Source: Rhizorhabdus phycosphaerae
GTDB lineage: Bacteria > Pseudomonadota > Alphaproteobacteria > Sphingomonadales > Sphingomonadaceae
DNA length: 64,000 bases
Assembly: GCF_011044255.1 (NCBI RefSeq)
Contig: NZ_CP049107.1
Span: 2,133,501-2,197,500 of the forward strand
Direction of reading: 5' to 3'
The notes beneath the pieces were generated by a model that did no database searches, was not told where the DNA came from, and was given only the letters and a program-made list of their open reading frames with translations. Positions 1 to 8,007 of the stretch are shown one piece after another. Every line of letters begins with the position of its first letter. Positions within the stretch are counted from its first letter, which is position 1. Both the position numbers and the translations under genes were made by a program.

Positions 1-701
1 TGCGTCGACGCGAGATTCTTGCCCGTGAAGAGAGCTTCGGTCTGTTCGACCGGCTCGTGCTGCGAACGCTGCCGGCACGCGCACGCCTTCTGCGCGTGCC
101 CCAGATCCAGGCCGGTCTTTCGGGCAGGATCAGCCGCGAGACCTATGCCGCTTATCTGGCGCAGGCCTATCATCATGTCCGCCACACGGTGCCGCTGATG
201 CAGGAGGCCCGCCAGCGGTTGGGCCACCGCCCGACGCTCGTCGCCGCCCTCGACGAATATATCGAGGAGGAGACCGGCCATGAGCACTGGATCCTCAACG
301 ACATCGCCGCGCTGGGCGGCGACCCGCAACGTGCCGTGGCACTGGGTCCGTCCCCGGCCACGAAGGCGATGGTCGACCATGCCTATCGGACGATCCGGGA
401 GGGCAACCCCGCCAGTTTCTTCGGCATGGTCTATGTCCTGGAAAGCACCAGCATCGCGCTGGCAAGCCAGGGCGCGGACGCGCTGCGGACCAGCCTCGGC
501 CTGCCCAGTTCCGCATTCACCTATCTGCAGTCGCATGGCGCCCTCGACCAGGACCATATGCGCTTCTTCCAGGGGCTGATGGACAGCATCGAAGACCCCG
601 AGGATGCGGCGGCGATCATCGCCATGGCAGATCGGATCTTCGATCTGTTCGGCGCCCTCTTCGCAACGATACCCATGGAGTTCGAACATGAAGCAGCTTG
701 A
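1..701 (+). CDS. Heme-oxygenase-like diiron (HDO/CADD-type) enzyme, 5' end outside window
   Basis: The reading frame is open from base 3 to the left edge, so the gene probably begins upstream; an internal GTG at 57 would give 214 residues. Numbered from that GTG, the protein has E70, H77, E129, H160, D164 and H167. The spacings (E-x6-H, a lone Glu, then H-x3-D-x2-H) match the six iron ligands known from CADD and related heme-oxygenase-like diiron oxidases/oxygenases. Members of this superfamily perform N-oxygenation, C-C cleavage and desaturation on amino-acid or fatty substrates, so fold and metal site are well supported but the reaction is not. The gene overlaps the following SDR by 14 bases, which suggests translational coupling in one operon with the downstream FecI/FecR/receptor genes. 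Confidence 0.75.
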   Translation, partial: RRREILAREESFGLFDRLVLRTLPARARLLRVPQIQAGLSGRISRETYAAYLAQAYHHVRHTVPLMQEARQRLGHRPTLVAALDEYIEEETGHEHWILNDIAALGGDPQRAVALGPSPATKAMVDHAYRTIREGNPASFFGMVYVLESTSIALASQGADALRTSLGLPSSAFTYLQSHGALDQDHMRFFQGLMDSIEDPEDAAAIIAMADRIFDLFGALFATIPMEFEHEAA

Positions 702-1443
702 TGGACAGTGCATCGCCATCACCGGCGCGGCTGGAGGCATCGGCTCGCTGCTGTGCCAGCGACTGGTCGAGCGAGGCGCGCATGTGGTCGGCATCGATCG
801 CCTGCCTTCGCCCGAGGCGAACAGCGAGATGATCGCCGACCTCGGCAGCTTCGAGGGTATCGCCGACCTCGGCGCGAAACTCGACGACCTCGGGCCGGAC
901 ATGCTCGTGAACCTGGCAGGCATCCAGTATTTCGGCCCGCTTCAGGATCAGTCGCCCGAAAATCTCTGGACGGGCTACGTCATCAATCTGATCGCACCGG
1001 CGATGCTATCGCGGGCGGTGGTGCCGGGCATGCGGGCGCGCCGACAGGGGCGGATCGTCAACATCGGGTCGGTCTTCGGTTCGATCCCCTTCGCCCATTT
1101 CGTGAGCTATTCGAGCGCCAAGGCCGGGCTGAAAGGCTTCAGCCAGGCGCTGCGGCGCGAACTGGCGGGTAGCGGCGTGGAGGTGACGCATGTCGCACCG
1201 CGCGCAGTGCGGACGCCGCTGAACTCCGAACGCGTGCTGGCGCTGGCCGAGATCACCAAGATGCATCTCGATGCGCCCGAATATGTCGCCGACCGGATCG
1301 CCAGCGCCATCGAAAAGGGCGAGCGCGACGTCGTGATCGGCTTCCCGGAATCGCTCTTCGTCCGCCTGAATGCACTGATGCCGACGATGATCGACAAGGC
1401 CCTCGCCGCCAACGACCGCAAGGCGGCAGCCATCTTCAACTGA
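688..1443 (+). CDS. Short-chain dehydrogenase/reductase (SDR)
   Basis: A 251-residue classical SDR that probably oxidises or reduces a hydroxyl/keto group with NAD(P)(H). The N-terminal dinucleotide motif TGAAGGIG lies at residues 12-19, an NLAG motif replaces the usual NNAG, and the catalytic Ser...YSSAK arrangement sits near residues 130-150. I chose ATG 688, inside the end of the diiron-enzyme gene, because it places the Rossmann motif at the usual distance from the N-terminus; the frame is open further upstream. The 14-base overlap suggests that the two enzymes act in one pathway. The substrate cannot be read from the sequence. Confidence 0.8.
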   Translation: MKQLDGQCIAITGAAGGIGSLLCQRLVERGAHVVGIDRLPSPEANSEMIADLGSFEGIADLGAKLDDLGPDMLVNLAGIQYFGPLQDQSPENLWTGYVINLIAPAMLSRAVVPGMRARRQGRIVNIGSVFGSIPFAHFVSYSSAKAGLKGFSQALRRELAGSGVEVTHVAPRAVRTPLNSERVLALAEITKMHLDAPEYVADRIASAIEKGERDVVIGFPESLFVRLNALMPTMIDKALAANDRKAAAIFN

Positions 1444-1459
1444 CAATATGGAGACGATG

Positions 1460-2107
1460 ATGAAGGCTCGTTATATCCTGGCCGCGCTTGCGCTCGGCAC
1501 TGCCCTTGCACCCGCTCATGCCGACGGCATTAGCGACCGCACCATGGCACTTGCGGGCGCCTGGGCCCAAGTGAAGTACGGCACCCCCGCCGCCGCGCAG
1601 ACCGATGCGATGGCCAGGCTCAAGGGCCAGGCCGACGCGCTCGTTGCCGCATCCCCGAACCGCGCCGAGCCGCTGATCTGGGACGGCATCGTCACCTCGA
1701 CGCTTGCCGGATTGAAGGGTGGCATGGGCGGCCTCTCGCTGGCGAAGGAAGCCAAGTCGCTGCTGGAGAAGGCGGAGAAGATCGACGGCAACGCGCTCGG
1801 CGGTTCGGCGCATACCAGCCTCGGCGCGCTTTATTATCAGGTGCCCGGCTGGCCGATCGGCTTCGGCAGCAGCGACAAGGCGCGCGCGGAGCTGCTGGCG
1901 GGGTTGAAGGCGAACCCGCAGGGCATCGATTCCAACTATTTCTGGGGAGACTTCCTGTTTCACCAGGGGCAATATGCGGATGCGGCCAAGGCGCTGAAGA
2001 CCGCTCTGGCGGCTCCTGCCCGACCGGGCCGGGAGGTCGCCGACTCGGGTCGGCGCGGCGAGATACAGAAGCTGCTGGGCCAGGTGAACGCCAAGCTCAA
2101 AGGCTGA
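1460..2107 (+). CDS. Exported TPR-like protein of unknown function
   Basis: About 215 residues, beginning with a clear signal peptide (MKARYILAALALGTALAPAHA) that predicts export to the periplasm. The mature part is alanine-rich and helical with repeats resembling TPR units, and recalls the periplasmic TatT family of TRAP-associated TPR proteins. I prefer ATG 1460 because GGAG at 1450-1453 lies 6 bases upstream; ATG 1448 and 1457 are alternatives in frame. The gene sits between the SDR and the sigma-factor gene, with only one base before the latter, so it is probably co-transcribed with both. No catalytic motif is visible, and a scaffold or ligand-binding role is only inference. Confidence 0.6.
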   Translation: MKARYILAALALGTALAPAHADGISDRTMALAGAWAQVKYGTPAAAQTDAMARLKGQADALVAASPNRAEPLIWDGIVTSTLAGLKGGMGGLSLAKEAKSLLEKAEKIDGNALGGSAHTSLGALYYQVPGWPIGFGSSDKARAELLAGLKANPQGIDSNYFWGDFLFHQGQYADAAKALKTALAAPARPGREVADSGRRGEIQKLLGQVNAKLKG

Positions 2108-2108
2108 T

Positions 2109-2657
2109 ATGGGGAGACAGGCGGTCAGGGACGAATCCGAACAGCTTTCCGGCCTGACGAACGTGCTGGCCGCCCATCGCCCCCAACTCCTGCGGTTCTT
2201 CACGGCCAGAACCGGCGACCCCGGTGAAGCCGAGGACGTGCTGCAGGAAATCTGGCTTCATATCTCGCGAGCCGAGTCGGGTCCGATCGCCAATCCGCTC
2301 GCCTATCTGCACAAAGTAGGCATGAACATCGTCCTCGACCGGGTGCGCGAGCGTCGACGGAGGACGAAGCGAGAAAGCGACTGGATCGCCGTCGAGCATG
2401 ATGTCGACCCGGCAGGGCCGGGCGAAGTGACGGATCATGCGCCATCGCCTTTGGCCGTGCTCGAGGGACGCGATCGTCTCCGCAGGCTTGCCGAAGCGAT
2501 CGGGCAGCTCCCGCCTGGTGCGGCCAGAGTGTTCAGGCGGCACAAGCTGGACGGGCTGAGCCATGGAGAAGTGGCGGCCGAACTGGGGATAAGCCGCAGC
2601 GCGGTCGAGAAGCACATAGCGGTGGCATTACGGCATCTGCGGGAGCTGATGGCATGA
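2109..2657 (+). CDS. ECF RNA polymerase sigma factor, FecI-like
   Basis: A 182-residue extracytoplasmic-function sigma factor. Region 2 covers about residues 20-90, with the typical D-x-EDVLQEIWLHI stretch. Region 4 covers about residues 120-180, with helix-turn-helix residues GLSHGEVAAELGISRSAVEKH. It should direct RNA polymerase to the promoter of the downstream receptor operon once its FecR partner relays a signal. The start lies one base after the stop of the TPR-like gene. The order sigma factor, FecR, receptor with STN domain is the standard arrangement of cell-surface signalling systems that sense a bound ligand, usually a ferric siderophore. Which ligand is sensed here is unknown. Confidence 0.88.
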   Translation: MGRQAVRDESEQLSGLTNVLAAHRPQLLRFFTARTGDPGEAEDVLQEIWLHISRAESGPIANPLAYLHKVGMNIVLDRVRERRRRTKRESDWIAVEHDVDPAGPGEVTDHAPSPLAVLEGRDRLRRLAEAIGQLPPGAARVFRRHKLDGLSHGEVAAELGISRSAVEKHIAVALRHLRELMA

Positions 2658-2738
2658 TGACCCGCGATCGGACTGGGGTGATCGGCATGCGGCGGCGTCT
2701 ATCGTCAACGAGGGTGGATGCGGCGCAGGAGGAGCGCA

Positions 2739-3704
2739 ATGGAAGGCATTGAACAGGAGGACGCGCAAATCCGCGACGAAGCCGCAGGCTGGCACGTGGC
2801 GTCGGCGTCCGACGAGATGGATTGGGAGGCGTTCGCCGACTGGCTGGAACGCGATCCGCGCCATCGCGACGCCTATGACAGCGTCGCATTGCTCGACCAG
2901 GAGATCGAGGCCAGTCGCGATGCGATCCTCACCCTCATCCCGGCCAACGATGTGGAAGAGCCGGAACCCGCCGCCGGGAAGCCGCATCGCCGCCGCTGGT
3001 GGGCCGGCGGCGGCCTGGCGCTGGCAGCCTGCCTTGCGCTTGTCGCGATGCCGCAGCAGATGCCGTTCGGTCAGCACTCCTCGTCGTCGACCTATCGTAC
3101 GGCGGATGCCGGACGGACCATCGCCCTGCGCGACGGCAGCAGCATCGCGCTGGGCGGGAAGAGCGAACTGGTCCTCGCCGATGCCGGAGACTCCATCCGC
3201 ATGACCGGAGGCATCGCCCATTTCGACATCCGTCACGATCCATCCAGGCAGATGGTGATCGACACCGGTTCGGTGCAAATTCGCGACATCGGAACGCAAT
3301 TCGACCTGATCGTCGCCCCCCCGCATACCACCGTCGCGGTAAGCGAGGGGCGGCTGAGCGTTACGCCCCGTGACGGCTCCCCCATCATGTTGACGGCAGG
3401 CCATCGCCTGGATCTCGACGAGGAGAGCGGCGATGCCACGATAAGACAGGCCCCAACAGCCTCGGTCGGCAGCTGGCGGCAGGGCCGCCTCGTCTATGAC
3501 AATTCGCCGCTGGCTCTGGTCGCCATCGATGTCGGACGCTATTCGGGACAAAGAATATCGGTCGATCCGCAGATTGCCGATTTGCGCATGTCCGGGGTTC
3601 TCAATATCGGTGACGGCTCGAAGCTTCTTTCCCAGGTCACCGCGCTGCTGCCGGTCAGGGCCGACACGCAAGGTAAGACCGTTCGTCTGGTGGCTGCTCG
3701 CTGA
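2739..3704 (+). CDS. FecR-family anti-sigma/signal transducer
   Basis: About 321 residues. The N-terminal cytoplasmic segment (about 1-85) carries the FecR N-terminal signature WLERDPRHRDAYD, which binds the sigma factor. A single membrane helix lies near residues 92-110 (WWAGGGLALAACLALVAM), followed by a periplasmic FecR domain (about 120-240) and a C-terminal STN-like segment (DVGRYSGQRISVDP). The start at ATG 2739 is favoured by AGGAGG at 2727-2732, six bases upstream; ATG 2718 is in frame but has a poorer site. It relays occupancy of the receptor encoded next door to the ECF sigma factor encoded upstream. Its 3' end overlaps the receptor reading frame. Confidence 0.88.
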   Translation: MEGIEQEDAQIRDEAAGWHVASASDEMDWEAFADWLERDPRHRDAYDSVALLDQEIEASRDAILTLIPANDVEEPEPAAGKPHRRRWWAGGGLALAACLALVAMPQQMPFGQHSSSSTYRTADAGRTIALRDGSSIALGGKSELVLADAGDSIRMTGGIAHFDIRHDPSRQMVIDTGSVQIRDIGTQFDLIVAPPHTTVAVSEGRLSVTPRDGSPIMLTAGHRLDLDEESGDATIRQAPTASVGSWRQGRLVYDNSPLALVAIDVGRYSGQRISVDPQIADLRMSGVLNIGDGSKLLSQVTALLPVRADTQGKTVRLVAAR

Positions 3705-5967
3705 CCTCTTCGCATGCGCCGTTCCTGCACATGCGGCGCCCGTGCAGCTGGACATACCGGCATCGGATCTGGGCCAGGCCTTGCTCGCTTTCTCGCGGCA
3801 GACGGGAGAATCCGTGGGTGCCGCCGGCGCCCTGCCCCGACGCCATGTGCGCAGGATCAGAGGCACCTTCGACCCCCAGGATGCGCTTGGACGGATCGTG
3901 CGGGGCAGCGGACTTCGCGTCATCCGTGCCGGGGCCGGACTCTGGCGCCTCGAGACTGCGACACAAGCTGGGCCGACCGTCGACAAGCCTGTCGACCATG
4001 CGGGCGAAGAGATCGTTGTCAGCGGCTCCAAGAGGGATGAGGCGCTGGCCACGATCCCGGTCGCCGTCTCCATCGTCAGGCCCAGCCTTCCCGACGGATT
4101 GATCGCAGGCCGTGGGCTGCAGGAGCTTGCAGGCGACACGGAAGGGATTTTCGCAACAAACCTGGGCCCCGGGCGCGACAGGCTGTTCCTGAGGGGCGTC
4201 GCGGACAGCGCGTTCAACGGGCCGACCCAATCGACGGTCAGCCTGTTTCTCGATGACGCCCGGGTCAGCTATGCGACCCCGGATCCGGACCTCCGCCTCA
4301 TCGACATCGACCATGTCGAGATACTGCGCGGCCCGCAAGGCACGCTCTACGGCACCGGAGCGCTTGGCGGCATCGTCCGCATCGTGCCGCGCAAGGCCGA
4401 TCTCGCGACCTGGGGAGCGACAGCCGCTGTCGAAGGCAGAACGACCGCGCAGGGCAGCACCGGCGGCGTGATCGATGCCACCATCAACGCGCCTCTGGTC
4501 GAGGACAAGCTGGGCCTGCGCCTCGTGGGCTATGCGGAGCGGAGCGGCGGCTGGATCGACGATACCGGCCGCTCCCGCAGCAACGTGAACGATTCGCGCC
4601 GCTATGGCGGTCGCGCGTCGGTGCGGTGGAAGCCCGCCGAGGACTGGACCGTCGACATCGGCGGCGTCGCGCAGTGGATCGATGCCGACGACAGTCAATA
4701 TGCGACACGGGGCCTGCGGCGTTCGACAAGATTGGCAGAGCCGCATGACAACGACTTCCTGACCGGATCGGTCACGATCCGGGGCGTCCTGTCCGACCTC
4801 GACCTTTTGTCCGCGACCGCTTTCGTCAAGCACGAGGTCGAGAGCCGCTACGATGCCAGCGCGGCAGCACCGTCGATCGGGCTGGATGCGCCGCTTGCCT
4901 ATCAGGATGCGCGCGACGTCCGTCTGTTCAGTCAGGAGTGGCGCCTCAGTGACCCCTCCCCCGCACGACCGTGGGTGCTCGGCGCCGCCCTGTTGAGCGT
5001 CGAGAACAGCGCGCGCGGGACGTTCCTGCCGCCGGCCTCGACGCAGGTGCGGGTCACGACGCTGCACAGCGACACCTTGGAAGCCGCACTGTTCGGCGAG
5101 GCGAGCCAGCAATTGGGCGGTGCCTGGACAGCCACTCTGGGCGTCCGCGCTTTCCTGTCGAAGGTGAAGGACGAACTGGAAGGGGTGCGCGCCAGCCAGG
5201 TGAAGCGATTTGGACTGACTCCCTCCGCGGACCTGTCCTGGCATCCCGAAAGCGGACGAACCCTCTGGCTCCGTTATGCCAAGGCAATCCGCCCGGGCGG
5301 ATTGAACCCGGATGGCGACCCCGGCCTGAGCGGGTTCCGCTCGGATAAGCTGGAAAGCCTCGAACTCGGATGGCGGGCGCGTGTCGCCCCGGGAATGCAG
5401 GTCCACGGTGCGCTGTTCGGCCTTCGCTGGCGGAACGTGCAAAGCGATACAGTCGGCGACGACGGCCTGATCCGGACGATAAACGCCGGCAGCGCGCGGA
5501 ACTACGGACTGGAATTGGCCTTCTCCTGGAAGCCCGGCCGATTCCGGATCGATGGCAATGCCACGGTGCAGCACGCCCGGCTCGACCGCCCGTCGGCAGC
5601 GGCGGCGGCGATCGGCGACGATACGAGACTGCCCGTCGTCCCCGACTATTCCGGGCGCCTCAGGCTCGGCTACGAGACCAGTCTCGGCGCCTTCGACATG
5701 ACCTCTTTCGCCGCCGCCCGCTATGCGGGCAGCGCAAGGCTGAGCTTCGACCCGGTCCTTGCGGCGCCGATGGGCGACTATTGGCAGGCGGATGCGGGGC
5801 TGACGCTGTCGCGCGAGCGCACGACGGTCGCGTTCACCATCACCAATATGCTCAACGGTCGGGGCAATAGTTTCGGTTTCGGCAATCCCTTCTCGCTGCG
5901 GCTCGCCCGGCAGGAAACGCCGCTTCGTCCCAGAACGGTCAGCATTCGGGTCGAACGCCGGTTCTGA
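3610..5967 (+). CDS. TonB-dependent receptor with N-terminal STN signalling domain (FecA-type)
   Basis: Outer-membrane transducer of roughly 785 residues. After a signal sequence ending near ...AVPAHA comes an STN domain (LDIPASDLGQALLAFSRQTG ... IVRGSGLRVIR), then the plug with VEILRGPQGTLYGTGALGGI and a C-terminal barrel ending in a terminal Phe (RVERRF). The STN domain marks a receptor that signals through FecR. The start is uncertain: the frame runs upstream inside fecR without an ATG near the signal sequence, and GTG 3610 is my best choice, giving about 95 bases of overlap with the FecR gene and probable coupling. The ligand is unknown. The co-located diiron enzyme and SDR suggest that it could be a locally made or modified metallophore. 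Confidence 0.85.
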   Translation: MTARSFFPRSPRCCRSGPTRKVRPFVWWLLADLFACAVPAHAAPVQLDIPASDLGQALLAFSRQTGESVGAAGALPRRHVRRIRGTFDPQDALGRIVRGSGLRVIRAGAGLWRLETATQAGPTVDKPVDHAGEEIVVSGSKRDEALATIPVAVSIVRPSLPDGLIAGRGLQELAGDTEGIFATNLGPGRDRLFLRGVADSAFNGPTQSTVSLFLDDARVSYATPDPDLRLIDIDHVEILRGPQGTLYGTGALGGIVRIVPRKADLATWGATAAVEGRTTAQGSTGGVIDATINAPLVEDKLGLRLVGYAERSGGWIDDTGRSRSNVNDSRRYGGRASVRWKPAEDWTVDIGGVAQWIDADDSQYATRGLRRSTRLAEPHDNDFLTGSVTIRGVLSDLDLLSATAFVKHEVESRYDASAAAPSIGLDAPLAYQDARDVRLFSQEWRLSDPSPARPWVLGAALLSVENSARGTFLPPASTQVRVTTLHSDTLEAALFGEASQQLGGAWTATLGVRAFLSKVKDELEGVRASQVKRFGLTPSADLSWHPESGRTLWLRYAKAIRPGGLNPDGDPGLSGFRSDKLESLELGWRARVAPGMQVHGALFGLRWRNVQSDTVGDDGLIRTINAGSARNYGLELAFSWKPGRFRIDGNATVQHARLDRPSAAAAAIGDDTRLPVVPDYSGRLRLGYETSLGAFDMTSFAAARYAGSARLSFDPVLAAPMGDYWQADAGLTLSRERTTVAFTITNMLNGRGNSFGFGNPFSLRLARQETPLRPRTVSIRVERRF

Positions 5968-6045
5968 AGATAGCCTCCGACTGACGCCACCATGGCAAGC
6001 GCGCTCGCCTTCTGCTAATCGACACGTCGTCCATTGATTCGAAAG

Positions 6046-6077
6046 GAGGGCATGATGACAGATACGCACATGCCCTC
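6046..6077. promoter_or_regulatory. Inverted repeat (9-bp stem) in the receptor-exporter intergenic region
   Basis: GAGGGCATG at 6046-6054 is exactly complementary to CATGCCCTC at 6069-6077, leaving a 14-base loop. It overlaps the Shine-Dalgarno sequence and first codons of a possible 17-codon ORF. No T-tract follows, so it is not a convincing intrinsic terminator. A role in masking the mini-ORF or as a protein/RNA switch is inference. Confidence 0.45.
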
Positions 6078-6105
6078 GCGCCGTAGGGGCCACCCGAACC
6101 CCTGA
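6052..6105 (+). CDS. Possible 17-residue leader peptide or small peptide
   Basis: A short ORF encodes MMTDTHMPSRRRGHPNP. It is preceded by AAAGGAGG (6042-6049), one of the strongest Shine-Dalgarno sequences in the window, although spacing to the first ATG is short; the second ATG at 6055 is better placed. It lies between the signalling receptor and an ABC exporter and ends 74 bases before the exporter start. It could be an upstream leader peptide controlling the exporter, a small exported or modified peptide, or chance. Conservation of the peptide in relatives is needed to decide. Confidence 0.3.
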   Translation: MMTDTHMPSRRRGHPNP

Positions 6106-6154
6106 CGCCCGCGGCTCTTTGACGAGACCGCCCCCTACCTTACTGTTTACGGGA

Positions 6155-6171
6155 CCGCGCCTCGGGCGCGG
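6155..6171. promoter_or_regulatory. GC-rich hairpin touching the exporter ribosome-binding site
   Basis: CCGCGCC (6155-6161), loop TCG, GGCGCGG (6165-6171) form a perfect 7-bp stem. The last two stem bases belong to the GGAG ribosome-binding site (6170-6173) of the ABC exporter, so folding would partly hide it. This suggests translational control, or a folded end after the upstream operon; no T-run follows. Confidence 0.45.
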
Positions 6172-6179
6172 AGATGATC

Positions 6180-7973
6180 ATGGACGACGATCAGGACGAC
6201 CTTTTTCCGCGCGCCAATGTCTTGCGCAGCGTGTTGACCTTCACCTTCCTCCACTGGCTGCGCAGGCCCGCTATCGTCCTGCTATGCACGCTCGCGATGC
6301 TTGCCGGGACGCTGACGGAAATCTTCGTTCCGCTGCTCGCGGGGCGGCTGATCGATGCCGTCGGCGCAGGCGACCGCGCGGGCGCCATCCACGCCTTTGC
6401 GATCATGTCGGCGCTCGGCCTGGCGATGGTGGTCCTTCGCCATCTCGGCTGGTGGGCGATCATCCCGCTGACGCTCGGCATGATGCGCGACGTCGCACAG
6501 GAGGCCTTCGCGCGCGTCCAGCGCCTGTCGACCGAATGGCATGCCAACAGCTTCGCCGGATCGACCGTCCGCCGGATCAGCCGGGGCATGTGGGCGATCG
6601 ACACGCTCAACGACGTGTTGCTGCTCTCGCTGCTGCCGTCGCTGACGGTACTGGCGGGAACCGTGGTGCTGCTCGGGCTCGACTGGCCCCTGCTCGGACT
6701 TGGCATGGCGCTCGGCGCCTTCGCCTATGTCGCCGTGACCTTCGGCCTGGCGACTCGCGTGCTGGCGCCCATCGCCCGCCTGTCCAACCAGTGGGACACG
6801 AAGCTGGGCGGCGTGCTGTCGGACGCCATCGGCGCCAATGCCGTGGTCAAAGCCTTCGGGGGCGAAGCCCGCGAGGACGAGAGGCTGTCGCGGACCGTCA
6901 ACAAATGGCACCGCCGCACATGGCGGTCGTGGATGGCCTTCACCTGGGCCGGCAGTGGCCAGCTGGCGCTGCTGTGGCTGATCCGGATGGGCGTAACGGG
7001 CGGCGCCCTGTGGCTATGGCAGGCCGGGCGTGCGAGCGCGGGCGACGTCGCCTTCATCCTGACCAGCTACCTGCTCGTCCACGGCTATCTGCGTGACGTT
7101 GGCCAGCATGTGCACATGCTGCAGCGCTCGGTGAACGAGATGGAAGAACTGGTGCAGCTGCATGACGAGCCACCGGCGGTCGTCGACGCTCCTGGAGCAC
7201 GCGCGCTGCGCGTGACCGCAGGCACGATCCGCTTCGACGCGGTCCGCTTCCGATATGCCGGCCAGACCAGCCCGCTTTACGAGGGGCTGAACCTGTCGAT
7301 CGCGGGCGGCGAACGCGTCGGTCTCGTCGGGCCATCGGGTTCCGGCAAGACCAGCTTCGTGAAGCTGATCCAGCGCCTCTACGATGTCGAGGCAGGGCAG
7401 GTGTCGATCGACGGTCAGGATATTGCCGCCGTCACGCAGGAAACGCTGCGCCGGCAGGTCGCCATCGTCCCGCAGGAACCAGTGCTGTTCCACCGCTCGC
7501 TGGCCGAGAATATCGGCTATGGCCGTCCCGGCGCGACGCAGGCGGAGATCGAACAGGCGGCCCGGCTCGCCAATGCGCATGGCTTCATCGAACGCCTGCC
7601 CAAGGGCTATGCCACGCTGGTCGGCGAACGCGGCGTCAAGCTGTCGGGTGGCGAGCGCCAGCGGGTCGCGATCGCCCGCGCCTTTCTGGCGGACGCGCCG
7701 ATCCTGATCCTCGACGAAGCGACCTCCAGCCTGGACTCGGAGTCCGAGGCGGCGATCCAGCAGGCGATGGAGCGGCTGATGGTAGGGCGGACCGCGATCG
7801 TCATCGCCCACCGTCTCTCGACCGTGCGCGCGCTCGACCGGATATTGGTGTTCGACCATGGCCGGATCGTCGAGGATGGCCCGCATGACCGCCTGCTCGC
7901 GATCACCGGCGGCCATTATCGGCGGCTGTTCGAGCGGCAGGCCGGGAATGGGGAGCCGGTCCTGCTGCAATAG
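6180..7973 (+). CDS. ABC exporter, fused membrane and ATPase domains (ABCB/MsbA type)
   Basis: A 597-residue half-transporter. The transmembrane domain spans about residues 20-310 with six hydrophobic segments. The nucleotide-binding domain spans about 340-590 and shows Walker A GPSGSGKTS, the Q-loop region VPQEPVLF, signature LSGGERQR, Walker B ILILDEATSS and the H-loop IVIAHRLST. It should work as a homodimer in the inner membrane exporting a lipid, peptide or small molecule. ATG 6180 is preferred because GGAG at 6170-6173 is correctly spaced; ATG 6174 is in frame. It follows the FecIR/receptor genes on the same strand, so it might export the compound whose complex the receptor recognises, but the ~200-base structured gap leaves separate control possible. 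Confidence 0.88.
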   Translation: MDDDQDDLFPRANVLRSVLTFTFLHWLRRPAIVLLCTLAMLAGTLTEIFVPLLAGRLIDAVGAGDRAGAIHAFAIMSALGLAMVVLRHLGWWAIIPLTLGMMRDVAQEAFARVQRLSTEWHANSFAGSTVRRISRGMWAIDTLNDVLLLSLLPSLTVLAGTVVLLGLDWPLLGLGMALGAFAYVAVTFGLATRVLAPIARLSNQWDTKLGGVLSDAIGANAVVKAFGGEAREDERLSRTVNKWHRRTWRSWMAFTWAGSGQLALLWLIRMGVTGGALWLWQAGRASAGDVAFILTSYLLVHGYLRDVGQHVHMLQRSVNEMEELVQLHDEPPAVVDAPGARALRVTAGTIRFDAVRFRYAGQTSPLYEGLNLSIAGGERVGLVGPSGSGKTSFVKLIQRLYDVEAGQVSIDGQDIAAVTQETLRRQVAIVPQEPVLFHRSLAENIGYGRPGATQAEIEQAARLANAHGFIERLPKGYATLVGERGVKLSGGERQRVAIARAFLADAPILILDEATSSLDSESEAAIQQAMERLMVGRTAIVIAHRLSTVRALDRILVFDHGRIVEDGPHDRLLAITGGHYRRLFERQAGNGEPVLLQ

Positions 7974-8007
7974 GTCGGCTGCAACAGGAGCGCCCGTCCG
8001 GCTTCGA

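Noticed and set aside
3655-6093. 812-residue ORF antisense to the STN-type TonB receptor
   Set aside because: Shadow of the receptor frame. The product lacks protein-like motifs, and the + strand gene has signal, plug and barrel features.
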